A DNA stretch of 23,504 nt from an uncultured Anaerotignum sp. (GCA_910578425.1 CAJTQX010000040.1:1-23504); one strand, 5' to 3'; counted from the stretch's first letter, positions 5,617 through 13,369 are shown. Notes: generated by a model not told the origin, from the sequence alone. Numbers and translations: made by a program.

Positions 5617-5646
5617 TTGATATAATATATAATTTTCTGTTATAGT
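5617..5646 (+). promoter_or_regulatory. Candidate promoter of the GGDEF-PilZ operon
   Basis: TTGATA (5617-5622), an 18-base spacer and TATAGT (5641-5646), about 60 bases before the start at 5705. The region is AT-rich and other -10-like boxes overlap, such as TATAAT at 5621-5626. Confidence 0.55.
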
Positions 5647-5704
5647 ATCAATACAAAACAATGTTTCTCGATAAACTTGAGTAGTCTCGATGAGGAGCGT
5701 GGAG

Positions 5705-6622
5705 ATGGAGAAAATACTGATTGTCGATGACAGCATTTTGCAGGCGGCGCAATTAAAAGCGATTTTGGCGGACGAATATGACGTTACCGTTGTGCAGACG
5801 GCTGAGGAAGGGCTGCGCTATGCAGGCAGCGGGGATTTTTCCCTGATACTGCTGGATGTTGTGATGCCGGGAATGGACGGCTTTACACTGCTGAAAAAAT
5901 TGCAGGAGGAAATCGTTACACAGAGTATACCGGTTATTTTGATTACCAGCCTTTCTGATGTGCAGAATGAGCAAAAGGGGCTTATCATTGGGGCGGTCGA
6001 TTATATTACGAAGCCTTTTCACGAACTGATTGTAAAGGCGAGAGTCAACACGCATATCAAGCTATATAATTACCGTATGCATGCGGAAATGCAATCCATG
6101 ACGGACCAACTGACAGGGGTAGCCAACAGGCGGAGATATGAACGGTACAGCAGTGAAAAATGGTTTGAAGCGGTACGGCTGAAGATTCCGTTTTCTATTT
6201 GTATGTTCGATATCGACAATTTCAAAAAATATAATGATACATTTGGTCACCCTGCCGGCGACAGGGTGATTACGGCGGTGGCAAAAACGGCGTCTGATTA
6301 TTTCCGGCGCAGCACAGATTTTTTTGCGCGTTACGGTGGAGAGGAATTTGTAGCAATTTCTATTGGAGAAAATTCGGAAAAGATGTTTGCGCATCTGAAA
6401 AAAATCCGGCAGGCGGTGGAGGATCTGCATATTCCGCATGATCCTGCTGTGTCAGAATGGGTGACGGTCAGCATTGGGGGCGTTACGACCGTTCCGGCTG
6501 CGGACAGTGTGTATGATTTCTATTTGCAGATTGCGGATACGATGCTGTATGACGCGAAAAAGCATGGCAGAAACAGGGTTGTTTGGGCAGATGAGAAGAT
6601 GAAGCAGCTTTGGGAAAAATGA
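5705..6622 (+). CDS. Response regulator with GGDEF domain, diguanylate cyclase
   Basis: A 305-residue protein. The start is set at ATG 5705 (AGGAG at 5693-5697); an in-frame ATG at 5690 is poorly placed. Receiver domain at residues 1-120: acidic pair D8-D9, phosphoacceptor D51 in LLDVVMPGMDGF, T81, and K103 in TKPF. GGDEF domain at about 130-300: DQLTGVANRR entry motif, FDIDNFKKYNDTFGH metal site and active site RYGGEEF (GGEEF at 211-215). An inhibitory RxxD site (RSTD, 202-205) lies five residues before it, so product feedback is expected. Reaction: 2 GTP to cyclic di-GMP, activated by phosphorylation-driven dimerisation as in PleD/WspR relatives. No sensor kinase is adjacent. The next gene is a PilZ receptor. 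Confidence 0.95.
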   Translation: MEKILIVDDSILQAAQLKAILADEYDVTVVQTAEEGLRYAGSGDFSLILLDVVMPGMDGFTLLKKLQEEIVTQSIPVILITSLSDVQNEQKGLIIGAVDYITKPFHELIVKARVNTHIKLYNYRMHAEMQSMTDQLTGVANRRRYERYSSEKWFEAVRLKIPFSICMFDIDNFKKYNDTFGHPAGDRVITAVAKTASDYFRRSTDFFARYGGEEFVAISIGENSEKMFAHLKKIRQAVEDLHIPHDPAVSEWVTVSIGGVTTVPAADSVYDFYLQIADTMLYDAKKHGRNRVVWADEKMKQLWEK

Positions 6623-6670
6623 TTTCCTGCTGCGGGATTTCAGGAACCCACTTCAAACAGGAGGTATGGA

Positions 6671-7363
6671 ATGAAATTATTCGGTTTATTCAAAAAACAG
6701 GAAAAAGAACAGCCGCCTCAGAAGACAGAAGAAATAAGCAGGGAGGAAGGGCTTGAGGCTTATTCCGGAACAAGAACAGAGGTAACAACACTGGATGGAG
6801 AGCTGCTTTTTGTGGCAAAGCTGACGGGTGTGCGGGGGACGGAAGCGGAATTACAGCAATTTTCGGAAGCGTCAGTCCCCGCGGATTCTGAACCCATTCA
6901 TGTCAGAATCCGCGGATATGTAGACCACGAAAAAAAGGCTGTTCATCTGGAGGGCGTTATCGCGCCTGTACGAAAAAACATATGGTCGGTAGAGGGGCTT
7001 GTTTTGCATAAGGCTGGGAATGACCGCGCCTTTTTCCGCCTGGAAACGAACCGCGATGGGACCGCAACGATGTACAGCGGCCTGGAGGCGGGGGAAAAAC
7101 CCTGCAAGCTGCTGAATATCAGCATAGGCGGGGCAAGTATTCGCTCTAAGGCCAAATATTATGAGGGCGATAAATTTCTGCTGAAAATCAGTCTGATGGA
7201 CAACGGTCCTGAGTCTGCCATATATAGCGAGGTGAAACGCGTTATAGAAAAAGAATATGGCGAATTTGAATATGGCTGCCAGTTTTTGGAGCTGAGAGAT
7301 GAGGATCAGGAGAAGATTACAAAAAATATTTTTGACGCGCAGTGCCAGAACAGACGGCGTTAG
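6671..7363 (+). CDS. PilZ-domain c-di-GMP receptor protein
   Basis: A 230-residue cytosolic protein behind a strong AGGAGG site, 48 bp after the diguanylate cyclase gene and probably cotranscribed. The N-terminal part (about 30-115) resembles the YcgR-type domain that precedes PilZ. The C-terminal PilZ domain has both ligand motifs: RxxxR at 119-123 (RAFFR) and (D/N)xSxxG at 149-154 (NISIGG). Known role: binding c-di-GMP dimer and altering motility, adhesion or secretion through a partner. The partner is not in the window. The adjacent synthase and receptor suggest a local, dedicated signalling pair. Confidence 0.92.
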   Translation: MKLFGLFKKQEKEQPPQKTEEISREEGLEAYSGTRTEVTTLDGELLFVAKLTGVRGTEAELQQFSEASVPADSEPIHVRIRGYVDHEKKAVHLEGVIAPVRKNIWSVEGLVLHKAGNDRAFFRLETNRDGTATMYSGLEAGEKPCKLLNISIGGASIRSKAKYYEGDKFLLKISLMDNGPESAIYSEVKRVIEKEYGEFEYGCQFLELRDEDQEKITKNIFDAQCQNRRR

Positions 7364-7392
7364 CAGGTATTTGCGGCTGCATCGGTGCGTAT

Positions 7393-7428
7393 AAAAACGG
7401 GGAAAATCCGTCGGATTTCCCCGTTTTT
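7393..7428. terminator. Terminator after the PilZ gene
   Basis: ACGGGGAAAATCC (about 7396-7408) pairs with GGATTTCCCCGT (7412-7423) with one bulge, followed by six T residues. A-tract on one side and T-tract on the other let it serve both the PilZ gene and the convergent membrane-protein gene. Confidence 0.9.
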
Positions 7429-7451
7429 TGGTGTTCCAAAAGAATCGGCTT

Positions 7452-7970
7452 TTATGGTTTTTTGCTCATGTCTCCCCACATTTTTTTGAATGCGGCGCAG
7501 TAATCTTCCTTGCGCGGAACGCCAATCCTCCTTAAAACGCCTTTTGCTTCCAGCATTTTTTCAAATTCACGGAAGTCCTTTGAAGCATGGTTCAGAGGAA
7601 TCTGTCTATTCTTATAATCTCCTTCGATGCAGAAAATATATCCGCGCCCATCAACACTGGCCTGAATCGCTTTCCCGGGGATATCCTCCCAGCGGAAAGA
7701 ATATTCCTCTGTGCGGGAATAATGGAAGATAACCATTTCTTCATCATACTCTACCCAGATAAGGCCAAGGCAGAGCGTGCGATAGGCGGCAAACAGCAGG
7801 AACCCACCAAACAGGAGCACGCCGAGCAGGTAAGTCCAGTGCAGATTTGGCGCGGCTTGCGTATCATGCAAAAAAAGCCATAGAAACAGCAGGGTAAGCG
7901 GCAGGAAAAATCCAATAATCACCAGAAAGGCTATGAGTTTGGTCAGCAGGCCGATGGTACATTTTTTCAC
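7452..7970 (-). CDS. Membrane protein with two N-terminal helices and a soluble domain
   Basis: A 172-residue protein starting at GTG 7970 with GAGGTGAG upstream. Two hydrophobic segments, about residues 10-34 and 46-68, are followed by a soluble part beginning IWVEYDEEMVIFHYSRTEEYSFRWEDI; this beta-rich style resembles the PH-like domains found in small bacterial membrane proteins of the YdbT/YcxB kind. It is the last gene of the AIM24 operon, 21 bp after the Imm1-like gene. The function is unknown; no catalytic motif is visible. Confidence 0.75.
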   Translation of the reverse strand: MKKCTIGLLTKLIAFLVIIGFFLPLTLLFLWLFLHDTQAAPNLHWTYLLGVLLFGGFLLFAAYRTLCLGLIWVEYDEEMVIFHYSRTEEYSFRWEDIPGKAIQASVDGRGYIFCIEGDYKNRQIPLNHASKDFREFEKMLEAKGVLRRIGVPRKEDYCAAFKKMWGDMSKKP

Positions 7971-7991
7971 GATAACTCACCTCGTTTGCAT

Positions 7992-8450
7992 TCAGCCGAG
8001 CTGCTTTGCCCAGTCGATGCGGGGATAAAGGCCGCCTGTTCGGATAAAATAGGCGACGGCTTCTGTTCCGGCTTCGATGTCATTTATGGCAAGGTATTTT
8101 TCGATGGGCGACTGTCCGCCGCTGGTGAACGGGCAGAACTCCTCTATACCAGCGAAAGCGGGGTTGTAGGAATAATAATTTTCCTGACCGCCGCGGGAGG
8201 AATAGCCCAGGGCCAGCCACTCCCCATCGCAGATGACCTCCAGAAAATCTGTTTCCCCGTAAGGGTCGAGATAAAGATAGACCTCTATGCCCTTTGGAAT
8301 CTGGCGAAGTATCCGGGAAATGACTTCCTCTGTGATTTCGCCGCTTTCATAGGCTTTGCCGGAAGGATAGTATGTAATATACTGTATCTGGACTGCCTGC
8401 GGATCATAAGCTGGAATTGTGTCTTGCTTCGGTACGATTTGCAGCTGCAC
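7992..8450 (-). CDS. Hypothetical protein, Imm1-like C-terminus
   Basis: A 152-residue soluble protein starting at GTG 8450. The central part (VYLYLDPYGETDFLEVICDGEWLALGY, split by short loops) is rich in strands with conserved-looking acidic and aromatic residues. The end, AVAYFIRTGGLYPRIDW, is close to the closing pattern of Imm1-type immunity proteins (A..FxxTG..P..I.W). No partner toxin is present nearby. It lies 21 bp from both neighbours in an operon with AIM24 and a membrane protein. The Imm1 relation is a pattern impression; other strand-rich hypothetical families remain possible. Confidence 0.7.
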   Translation of the reverse strand: MQLQIVPKQDTIPAYDPQAVQIQYITYYPSGKAYESGEITEEVISRILRQIPKGIEVYLYLDPYGETDFLEVICDGEWLALGYSSRGGQENYYSYNPAFAGIEEFCPFTSGGQSPIEKYLAINDIEAGTEAVAYFIRTGGLYPRIDWAKQLG

Positions 8451-8471
8451 AAAAACCCTTCTTTCCGATGT

Positions 8472-9251
8472 TTATACTGTGGGAGGCTGATCTGTCAGTA
8501 CGGGGGCAAGCAGGACTTTGCCTGTCCCGCGGTATACATTTACCAGCCCTTCACCGGAGGCGGCGGAGCCGATGAGCGTTTTGCCGGAACGTTCCACAGT
8601 AAAATTCAGGCTGCCGCTCCATGCAATCGCCATGTTGCCGTCTATTTTCAGTACATCGTCCTCCAGTTCAATTTCAATCAGTTCTTCGCGTGGGCAGGGG
8701 GTTTCCAGACAGACAACGCCCTGTCCGCTGATTCCGAGATTGAACAGCCCTTCATTGCCTGCAAGGGCAGAGGAAAGATTGGAGCGCATGACCGCTTTAT
8801 GCTTCAGTGCGGAATCGCAGGCAAGGAAAAGGCCGTCATCCAGCACGATGGAACCATTCCACGCCGCGAGGTCTTCCAAAAGGATATATTTATATGTAGG
8901 CTCAAGGACGAGTGTTCCATCGCCGGTATATTCGGGCTTGATAGCGGATTCGCCCGTAACTTTGCCGCGCACGGCTTTGCCCAGCAGGTCGCCTACGCCC
9001 TTTACGCCAGTTGTGGCGTTGACATTGCCTGCCATCCACTGCATCGCGCCAGCCTGTACGGTGACGTTGGCTTTAGATAAATCGCAGATAACCTGCCGCC
9101 GCCGGACGTTCATTTCGCTGGCAAAATAAGCCTGCTGAGCGGAAAGCGGAGAAACGCTCAAATCCCTCAGGTATTCGATGACAGTAAAGGGTCCCAGTGT
9201 GTCTAAAATGCGTACATCATCGTTTTTGGTGAAATTTTTGATACGGTACAT
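8472..9251 (-). CDS. AIM24 family protein
   Basis: A 259-residue protein. The start is at ATG 9251, preceded by AAAGGAGG on its strand; the reading frame is open upstream but without a ribosome site. Repeated beta-strand patterns with glycine turns are typical of the AIM24/TIGR00266 family: VTVQAGAMQWMAGNV, the DLLGKAVRGKVTGES segment, VLEPTYKYILLEDLA, FLACDSALKH and LNFTVERSGKTLIGSAASGEG. The biochemical role of bacterial AIM24 proteins is not settled; the mitochondrial relative helps organise inner-membrane complexes. It leads a three-gene operon. Confidence 0.9.
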   Translation of the reverse strand: MYRIKNFTKNDDVRILDTLGPFTVIEYLRDLSVSPLSAQQAYFASEMNVRRRQVICDLSKANVTVQAGAMQWMAGNVNATTGVKGVGDLLGKAVRGKVTGESAIKPEYTGDGTLVLEPTYKYILLEDLAAWNGSIVLDDGLFLACDSALKHKAVMRSNLSSALAGNEGLFNLGISGQGVVCLETPCPREELIEIELEDDVLKIDGNMAIAWSGSLNFTVERSGKTLIGSAASGEGLVNVYRGTGKVLLAPVLTDQPPTV

Positions 9252-9324
9252 TGCAATGCCTCCTTTGTTTTGGGGAAGCACAGGGCGCGCCGGAATGGTT
9301 TTGCACTGTGCAGGAATTTTTTCC

Positions 9325-9353
9325 ATTATAGCATAGCTTTCCGGCAGTGTCGA
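9325..9353 (-). promoter_or_regulatory. Promoter of the AIM24 operon
   Basis: On the minus strand, TCGACA (complement at 9348-9353), a 17-base spacer and a perfect TATAAT (complement at 9325-9330), about 75 bases before the ATG at 9251. Confidence 0.72.
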
Positions 9354-9381
9354 TATTGTACGGCATGGAAAAATGGTGTTT

Positions 9382-9409
9382 CTGGCTTTGAATGGCTGGC
9401 TTTTGATGG
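9382..9409 (+). repeat. 14-bp tandem repeat upstream of the aminotransferase
   Basis: CTGGCTTTGAATGG (9382-9395) and CTGGCTTTTGATGG (9396-9409) match at 12 of 14 positions, and a partial third unit (CTGG-AT-ATGG) follows. They lie about 65 bases before the start, near a possible -10 (TATGAT at 9419-9424). This could be an operator pair. Confidence 0.5.
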
Positions 9410-9474
9410 CTGGATATGGTATGATTTTTTGAAACGGGACTGCTTTTCAACGGCAGAAGAAAGGAAGGAAAACG

Positions 9475-10653
9475 GTGAGAGAGTTTATAGCGAAACGGGT
9501 ACGGGATATGGAATGGTCAGGAATCCGGAAATTTGCGGACATTGCCGCGCAGGCACCGGACGCGCTTTCCCTCTGCGTGGGGGAACCGGATTTCAAAACG
9601 CCGGAACGCGTGCGGCGTGCTGCCGCGGACGCTTTGGAGGCGGGGAAGACCCGGTATACCGCGAATATGGGCCTGCCGGAGCTGCGGGCAGAAATCGCGC
9701 ATTATCTGGAACGGAGGTTCTCTCTGCGGTATGACTCTGCGACGGAAATACTGTGTACCATTGGCGCGTCAGAGGCGATAGACGTCGCTTTACGGGCAAT
9801 TTTGGAGCCGGACGATGAAATACTTGTACCGGAACCGTCCTATGTGGCGTATAAGCCTGCTATTGTGCTGGGGCATGGCGTGCCTGTGGTGGTGACGACT
9901 AAGGCGGAAAATGGTTTCCGGCTGACTGCGGAGGAGCTGGAGGCGGCTGTCACGCCAAAAACAAAAGCGTTGATACTGCCATACCCGAACAACCCTACAG
10001 GCGCGGTGATGGAACGCGCGGATTTGGAACGTTTGGTTCCGGTGATACGCAAACACGACCTGCTTGTGATTTCTGACGAAATTTACGCGGAACTGACTTA
10101 TGGCGGGAGAAATCATGTTTCCATTGCCTCGCTGGAAGGAATGCGGGAGAGGACGATTGTGCTGAACGGCTTTGCAAAATCCTTTTCCATGACGGGCTGG
10201 CGCATGGGCTTTGCGGCGGGGCCGGTGGAACTGATACAGGCAATGCGGAAGATACACGCTTATGTCATCATGTGCGCGCCGGCGGTCAGCCAGTATGGTG
10301 CATTGGAGGCCCTGCGGGACGACGCGCTCTGTGACGCGGACATTGCACGTATGCGGGAGGCATATGACGAGCGGCGGAACTATATGCTGACGGAGTTCCG
10401 GCGGCTGGGCATGGACTGCTTTGAGCCGCTGGGGGCGTTTTATGTGTTTCCGTCCATACGGAAAACGGGGCTCAGCTCTCAGGAATTTTGTGAACGCTTG
10501 CTGTTCAGGGGCGGCGTGGCCGTTGTGCCGGGGGATTCCTTTGGGGAAAGCGGGGAGGGGCACGTCCGCATTTCCTACGCGTACAGCATGGAGGAATTGA
10601 AGGCCTGCATTGAAAAGATAGAGGCGTTTTTGAAGCAGTTGGGGTGCAGGTGA
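9475..10653 (+). CDS. PLP-dependent aminotransferase, class I/II
   Basis: A 392-residue protein starting at GTG 9475 behind AAGGAAGG. Fold-type I landmarks: LSLCVGEPDF for substrate binding near the N-terminus, the PNNPTG motif at 171-176, D201 in SDEIYAEL contacting the pyridine nitrogen, and the PLP lysine K235 in NGFAKSFSMTGWRMGF. Length and motifs match the aspartate/aromatic aminotransferase I-gamma group. Role: transfer of an amino group between an amino acid and 2-oxoglutarate; the preferred donor cannot be fixed from the sequence. It stands alone between terminators and so is probably a single transcript. A 14-bp tandem repeat upstream may be regulatory. Confidence 0.93.
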   Translation: MREFIAKRVRDMEWSGIRKFADIAAQAPDALSLCVGEPDFKTPERVRRAAADALEAGKTRYTANMGLPELRAEIAHYLERRFSLRYDSATEILCTIGASEAIDVALRAILEPDDEILVPEPSYVAYKPAIVLGHGVPVVVTTKAENGFRLTAEELEAAVTPKTKALILPYPNNPTGAVMERADLERLVPVIRKHDLLVISDEIYAELTYGGRNHVSIASLEGMRERTIVLNGFAKSFSMTGWRMGFAAGPVELIQAMRKIHAYVIMCAPAVSQYGALEALRDDALCDADIARMREAYDERRNYMLTEFRRLGMDCFEPLGAFYVFPSIRKTGLSSQEFCERLLFRGGVAVVPGDSFGESGEGHVRISYAYSMEELKACIEKIEAFLKQLGCR

Positions 10654-10795
10654 AAAAATTCATGAGCATAACGGAATTGTTAACATTATCCAGGCAAAAA
10701 CAAGAGGCTCCCAAGCATGGACGTACAGGCTTGAAAATATCCTGATAGAATTTTCTTCATGATATGATAAATATCTGCAAAATGAGGATATGCAG

Positions 10796-10840
10796 AAAAG
10801 ACGGAAAAATGCCGCAGACAGGGGCGTTTTTCCGTCTTTT
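10796..10840. terminator. Bidirectional terminator between aminotransferase and ybaK
   Basis: Arms AAAAGACGGAAAAA (10796-10809) and its complement (10827-10840) form a perfect 14-bp stem around a GC-rich 17-base loop, with T-runs at the 3' end in either direction. It separates convergent genes. The 140 bases before it hold nothing else recognisable. Confidence 0.9.
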
Positions 10841-10854
10841 TGGTACTGGTATTT

Positions 10855-11334
10855 TCAGCTCATTTCTTTTGAAATATCAGCCTCAGTGGCTTCGGTGAAG
10901 CGGGCCAAATCCTCGGGGGAAAGTATCACCTGTTCCCCGCGAATCCCTGCGCTTACGGCGATTTCATCAAACAGTATGCAGGTTTCGTCTATAAATGTCG
11001 GATATTTTTTTTTCATGCCGATGGGCGAACAGCCGCCGCGGATATAGCCCGTAAGCGCGAGCAGCTCCTTCATATGTGTCATTTCGACTTTTTTATTTTT
11101 GGAAACGGCGGCTGCTTTTTTCAGATCCAGCTCCATATCCACAGGGATACAGAATACCAGTATCCCGGTTTTATCGCCCCTTGTGACGAGCGTTTTGAAT
11201 ACCTGTTCCGCTGGTATGCCGATTTGTTCTGCGGCATGAAGCCCGGAAAGATTGTTTTCGTCATATTCATATTCCGCTGTGCGGTATGCAATGCCCGCGC
11301 TTTCCAAAAGCCGCATTACATTTGTTTTTGTCAT
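10855..11334 (-). CDS. ybaK: YbaK-type Cys-tRNA(Pro) deacylase
   Basis: A 159-residue protein. The start is at ATG 11334 with GGAGG upstream. The YbaK/EbsC pattern is clear: HAAEQIGIPAEQVFKTLV with the conserved Lys, a core strand with GILVFCIPVDMELDLKKAA, YIRGGCSPIGMKKKYPTFID, and a closing GIRGEQVILSPEDLARFTEA. Known role: hydrolysis of Cys mischarged on tRNA(Pro), protecting translation fidelity. It is the second gene of an operon, 26 bp after nth. Confidence 0.94.
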   Translation of the reverse strand: MTKTNVMRLLESAGIAYRTAEYEYDENNLSGLHAAEQIGIPAEQVFKTLVTRGDKTGILVFCIPVDMELDLKKAAAVSKNKKVEMTHMKELLALTGYIRGGCSPIGMKKKYPTFIDETCILFDEIAVSAGIRGEQVILSPEDLARFTEATEADISKEMS

Positions 11335-11360
11335 AGCCGCCGCCTCCTTTCCTTCCGCTG

Positions 11361-12014
11361 TTACGCGTTTTGCTTTTCCTTTTGCAGCTTCTGCCCGCCT
11401 GTACAGTAAGGGAACAGCACGCATTCCGCGCATTTCGGCCTTCTGGCGATACAGACTTTGCGCCCATGCGCAATCATTTGTGTATTGATATCCGTCCATT
11501 TTTCCTGCGGAACAATTTTCATCAGGTCAAATTCTATTTTCACAGGGTCCTGATTTTTCGTCAGACCCAAAAGGTTGGAAACACGTTTGACATGCGTATC
11601 CACAACAACGCTTGGAATCCCGAAGCAATGCCCCCGTACAACGTTTGCCGTTTTCCGCCCTACGCCTGCCAACCCTGTCAGCGCGTCAATATCGGAGGGG
11701 ACTTCGCCATCGTATTCATGGAGCAGCTTGCGGCAGCATGCAATGATATTTTTCGCTTTATTGTGGTAAAAGCCTGTGGAATGGATATCCTGTTCCAGCT
11801 CCGCGGGATCGGCTTCGGCGAAAGCCTTGACAGAGGTGTATTTTTGGAATAAATCCTTTGTTACAATGTTCACGCGCGCGTCTGTACACTGCGCGGAAAG
11901 CATTGTAGCGATCAGTAACTGCCACGGGTTTTCGTGTTCCAGATAACATTTTGTCGGACCGTATTCCTCCAGCAGAAGCGTCAGAACCGCATCGACCTTT
12001 TCTTTTTTTGTCAT
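11361..12014 (-). CDS. nth: Endonuclease III
   Basis: A 217-residue protein. The start is at ATG 12014; the frame is open upstream but the ribosome sites point here. The HhH-GPD DNA glycosylase features are complete: LSAQCTDARVN, the helix-hairpin-helix LAGVGRKTANVV with catalytic K121, VVVDTHVKRVSN with catalytic D139, and the iron-sulfur cluster C187-X6-C194-X2-C197-X5-C203, the same spacing as in E. coli Nth. Role: excision of oxidised pyrimidines and cleavage at the abasic site in base excision repair. It heads an operon with ybaK. Confidence 0.97.
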   Translation of the reverse strand: MTKKEKVDAVLTLLLEEYGPTKCYLEHENPWQLLIATMLSAQCTDARVNIVTKDLFQKYTSVKAFAEADPAELEQDIHSTGFYHNKAKNIIACCRKLLHEYDGEVPSDIDALTGLAGVGRKTANVVRGHCFGIPSVVVDTHVKRVSNLLGLTKNQDPVKIEFDLMKIVPQEKWTDINTQMIAHGRKVCIARRPKCAECVLFPYCTGGQKLQKEKQNA

Positions 12015-12071
12015 TTCCTTTTGCTCCTTCCCGGAAAACGTATCTTTTCCGTATTTGCCGGAGATTTCCCC

Positions 12072-12105
12072 GGAAATATTTCCCATTTTCCGGTTTGCCG
12101 GAAAA
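12072..12105 (-). promoter_or_regulatory. Palindrome-rich leader of nth
   Basis: Between the nth promoter and start codon lie a perfect 12-bp palindrome, GGAAATATTTCC (12072-12083), and a perfect hairpin, TTTTCCGG-TTTG-CCGGAAAA (12086-12105), plus further CCGG motifs. At the 5' end of the transcript these could affect mRNA stability or be protein sites. Confidence 0.45.
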
Positions 12106-12124
12106 CCATGCGTTTTTTATGCTT

Positions 12125-12153
12125 ATCTTACCATATCTTCTGTGAAAAAGCAA
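12125..12153 (-). promoter_or_regulatory. Promoter of the nth-ybaK operon
   Basis: On the minus strand, TTGCTT (complement at 12148-12153), a 17-base spacer and TAAGAT (complement at 12125-12130). It lies about 110 bases before the start at 12014. Confidence 0.62.
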
Positions 12154-12193
12154 AGATTTCGGCAGGGCTGGAAGTTGCCGGAAAAGCTGTTTT

Positions 12194-12223
12194 TTGTTAT
12201 GGAGTATTTCACTGGGATATGGT
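12194..12223 (+). promoter_or_regulatory. Candidate promoter of the LysR gene
   Basis: TTGTTA (12194-12199), an 18-base spacer and TATGGT (12218-12223), about 50 bases before the start at 12274. The match is modest. It is divergent from the nth promoter. Confidence 0.45.
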
Positions 12224-12273
12224 AGAATGGAACAAAACGATAAACAATATGGGAAACTTTCGGGGTGAATGAT

Positions 12274-13161
12274 ATGAATTTGAATCAGCTGTATTATTTC
12301 AGGACTTTGGCGGAATTGGAGCATTATACAAAAGCGGCGGAAAAACTGAATATTTCCCAGCCGACGCTGAGCCATTCCATTGCTGCGATGGAGAAGGAGC
12401 TGGGAGCGAATCTTTTTGAAAAGCAGGGGCGGAATGTAGTGCTGACAAAATACGGCAGGATCTATATTTTTTATGTGGAAAACGCCCTGACACAGCTGGA
12501 ACTGGGCAAAAACCAGATCGAACGGCTGGTTTCCGAGGGCGGCGGGCATGTCGGGCTGGCGTATATGACTTCGGTGGGGACGAATTTCATGCCGAAGCTG
12601 ATTTCGGATTTTCTGGACGATCCGCAGAATAAGAACATCTCCTTTTCCTGCTATGAGGGGAATACGAAAACGCTCCTGTACAATTTGAAACGGGAAAAAT
12701 ATGACCTGATATTCTGTTCGCTTATGGAAAACGAGCCGGACGTAGAGTTTATTCCGGTGTATGAACAGGGGCTTGTGGTCATTGTGCCGGAGGGGCATCC
12801 GCTGGAAAGCCGGAAAAAAGTGACGGTACAGGACATCTGCCCGTACCCGCTCATCAGTTATACAAAGGAGAGCGGCATGCGCCGGCTGATTGACGATTTG
12901 TTTACAAAGGCGCAGATCATGCCGAATATCCTCTGTCAGTTTGAGGACGTCAATTCCATGGCGGGGCTTGTGGCGGCCAACCAGGGGCTGGCAATCGTGA
13001 CGGATACGCCTACGCTGGACAACTACAAAGTGGCAAAGCTGGAGTTTGACACGCCGTTTTCCCGCCGTATGGTTTATCTGGCGTATATGCTGAACCGCTA
13101 TCTGCCGCCTGCTGTGGAAAAATTTAAGGATTTTATCATACAAAGGACAAAGGAACGGTAA
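12274..13161 (+). CDS. LysR family transcriptional regulator
   Basis: A 295-residue protein. ATG 12274 is preferred over the in-frame GTG at 12265 because CGGGGTG lies at the correct distance. The winged HTH at residues 1-60 has the LysR signature LNQLYYFRTLAELEHYTKAA then LNISQPTLSHSIAAMEKELG and LFEKQGRNVVLT. The effector domain (about 90-290) has the periplasmic-binding-like fold with VGLAYMTSVGT at its start and GLVAANQGLAIVTD near the hinge. Role: co-inducer-dependent activator or repressor. Neighbours are divergent nth and the S41 protease downstream; neither is an obvious metabolic target, so the ligand is unknown. Confidence 0.94.
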   Translation: MNLNQLYYFRTLAELEHYTKAAEKLNISQPTLSHSIAAMEKELGANLFEKQGRNVVLTKYGRIYIFYVENALTQLELGKNQIERLVSEGGGHVGLAYMTSVGTNFMPKLISDFLDDPQNKNISFSCYEGNTKTLLYNLKREKYDLIFCSLMENEPDVEFIPVYEQGLVVIVPEGHPLESRKKVTVQDICPYPLISYTKESGMRRLIDDLFTKAQIMPNILCQFEDVNSMAGLVAANQGLAIVTDTPTLDNYKVAKLEFDTPFSRRMVYLAYMLNRYLPPAVEKFKDFIIQRTKER

Positions 13162-13210
13162 AAAATGGAACCCTTGCGGCGGCAGTAAGCCTGTGAATTT
13201 TTGCCTGAAA

Positions 13211-13263
13211 TCCGACAAAATTATGCTCGAAAATGCGTATACACAACTCATGACGACACTACC
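13211..13263 (-). repeat. Partial copy of a MITE-like repeat
   Basis: These 53 bases, read on the minus strand, match 16747-16799 at 49 of 53 positions, beginning GGTAGTGTCGTCATGAGTT. The other half of the repeat is missing or too diverged to align by eye. It lies just downstream of the LysR gene, in the opposite orientation to the murA copy. Confidence 0.82.
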
Positions 13264-13307
13264 TAATAAAATCTTAATCTTTGTTTTCTGAAAAATTAAA
13301 ATTCGTA

Positions 13308-13316
13308 TGGTACAAT
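13308..13316 (+). promoter_or_regulatory. Extended -10 promoter of the S41 protease gene
   Basis: TGG-TACAAT, an extended -10 element, with no good -35 visible. The predicted transcription start near 13323 would place the palindrome at 13326-13369 at the very 5' end of the transcript. Confidence 0.5.
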
Positions 13317-13325
13317 ATAAAATCA

Positions 13326-13369
13326 TACCTTCGCCTGACAAAGGGGTATCCCCTTGTCAGGTGAAGGTA
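13326..13369. repeat. Palindromic mini-element, copy 1, in the S41 leader
   Basis: A 44-bp near-perfect palindrome bounded by TA on both sides, arms beginning CCTTCGCCTGACA and ending GTCAGGTGAAGG, centre GGGGTATCCCC. It is closely related to the element at 22427-22471. It sits between the -10 box and the ribosome site AGGAGGG (about 13378-13384) and would form a long hairpin in the leader RNA. No gene is inside it. Confidence 0.85.

Noticed and set aside
5443..5704. c-di-GMP riboswitch in the leader of the GGDEF gene
   Set aside because: The conserved core of class I or II c-di-GMP riboswitches could not be recognised; the structure is nested inverted repeats instead.
7986..9080. 364-codon plus-strand frame opposite the AIM24 operon
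   Set aside because: Antisense to the AIM24 and Imm1-like genes, which have ribosome sites and a promoter; no recognisable protein pattern.
11758..13341. 527-codon minus-strand frame across the LysR and nth genes
   Set aside because: It runs antisense to LysR and out of frame with nth; both of those genes have clear families. No ribosome site.
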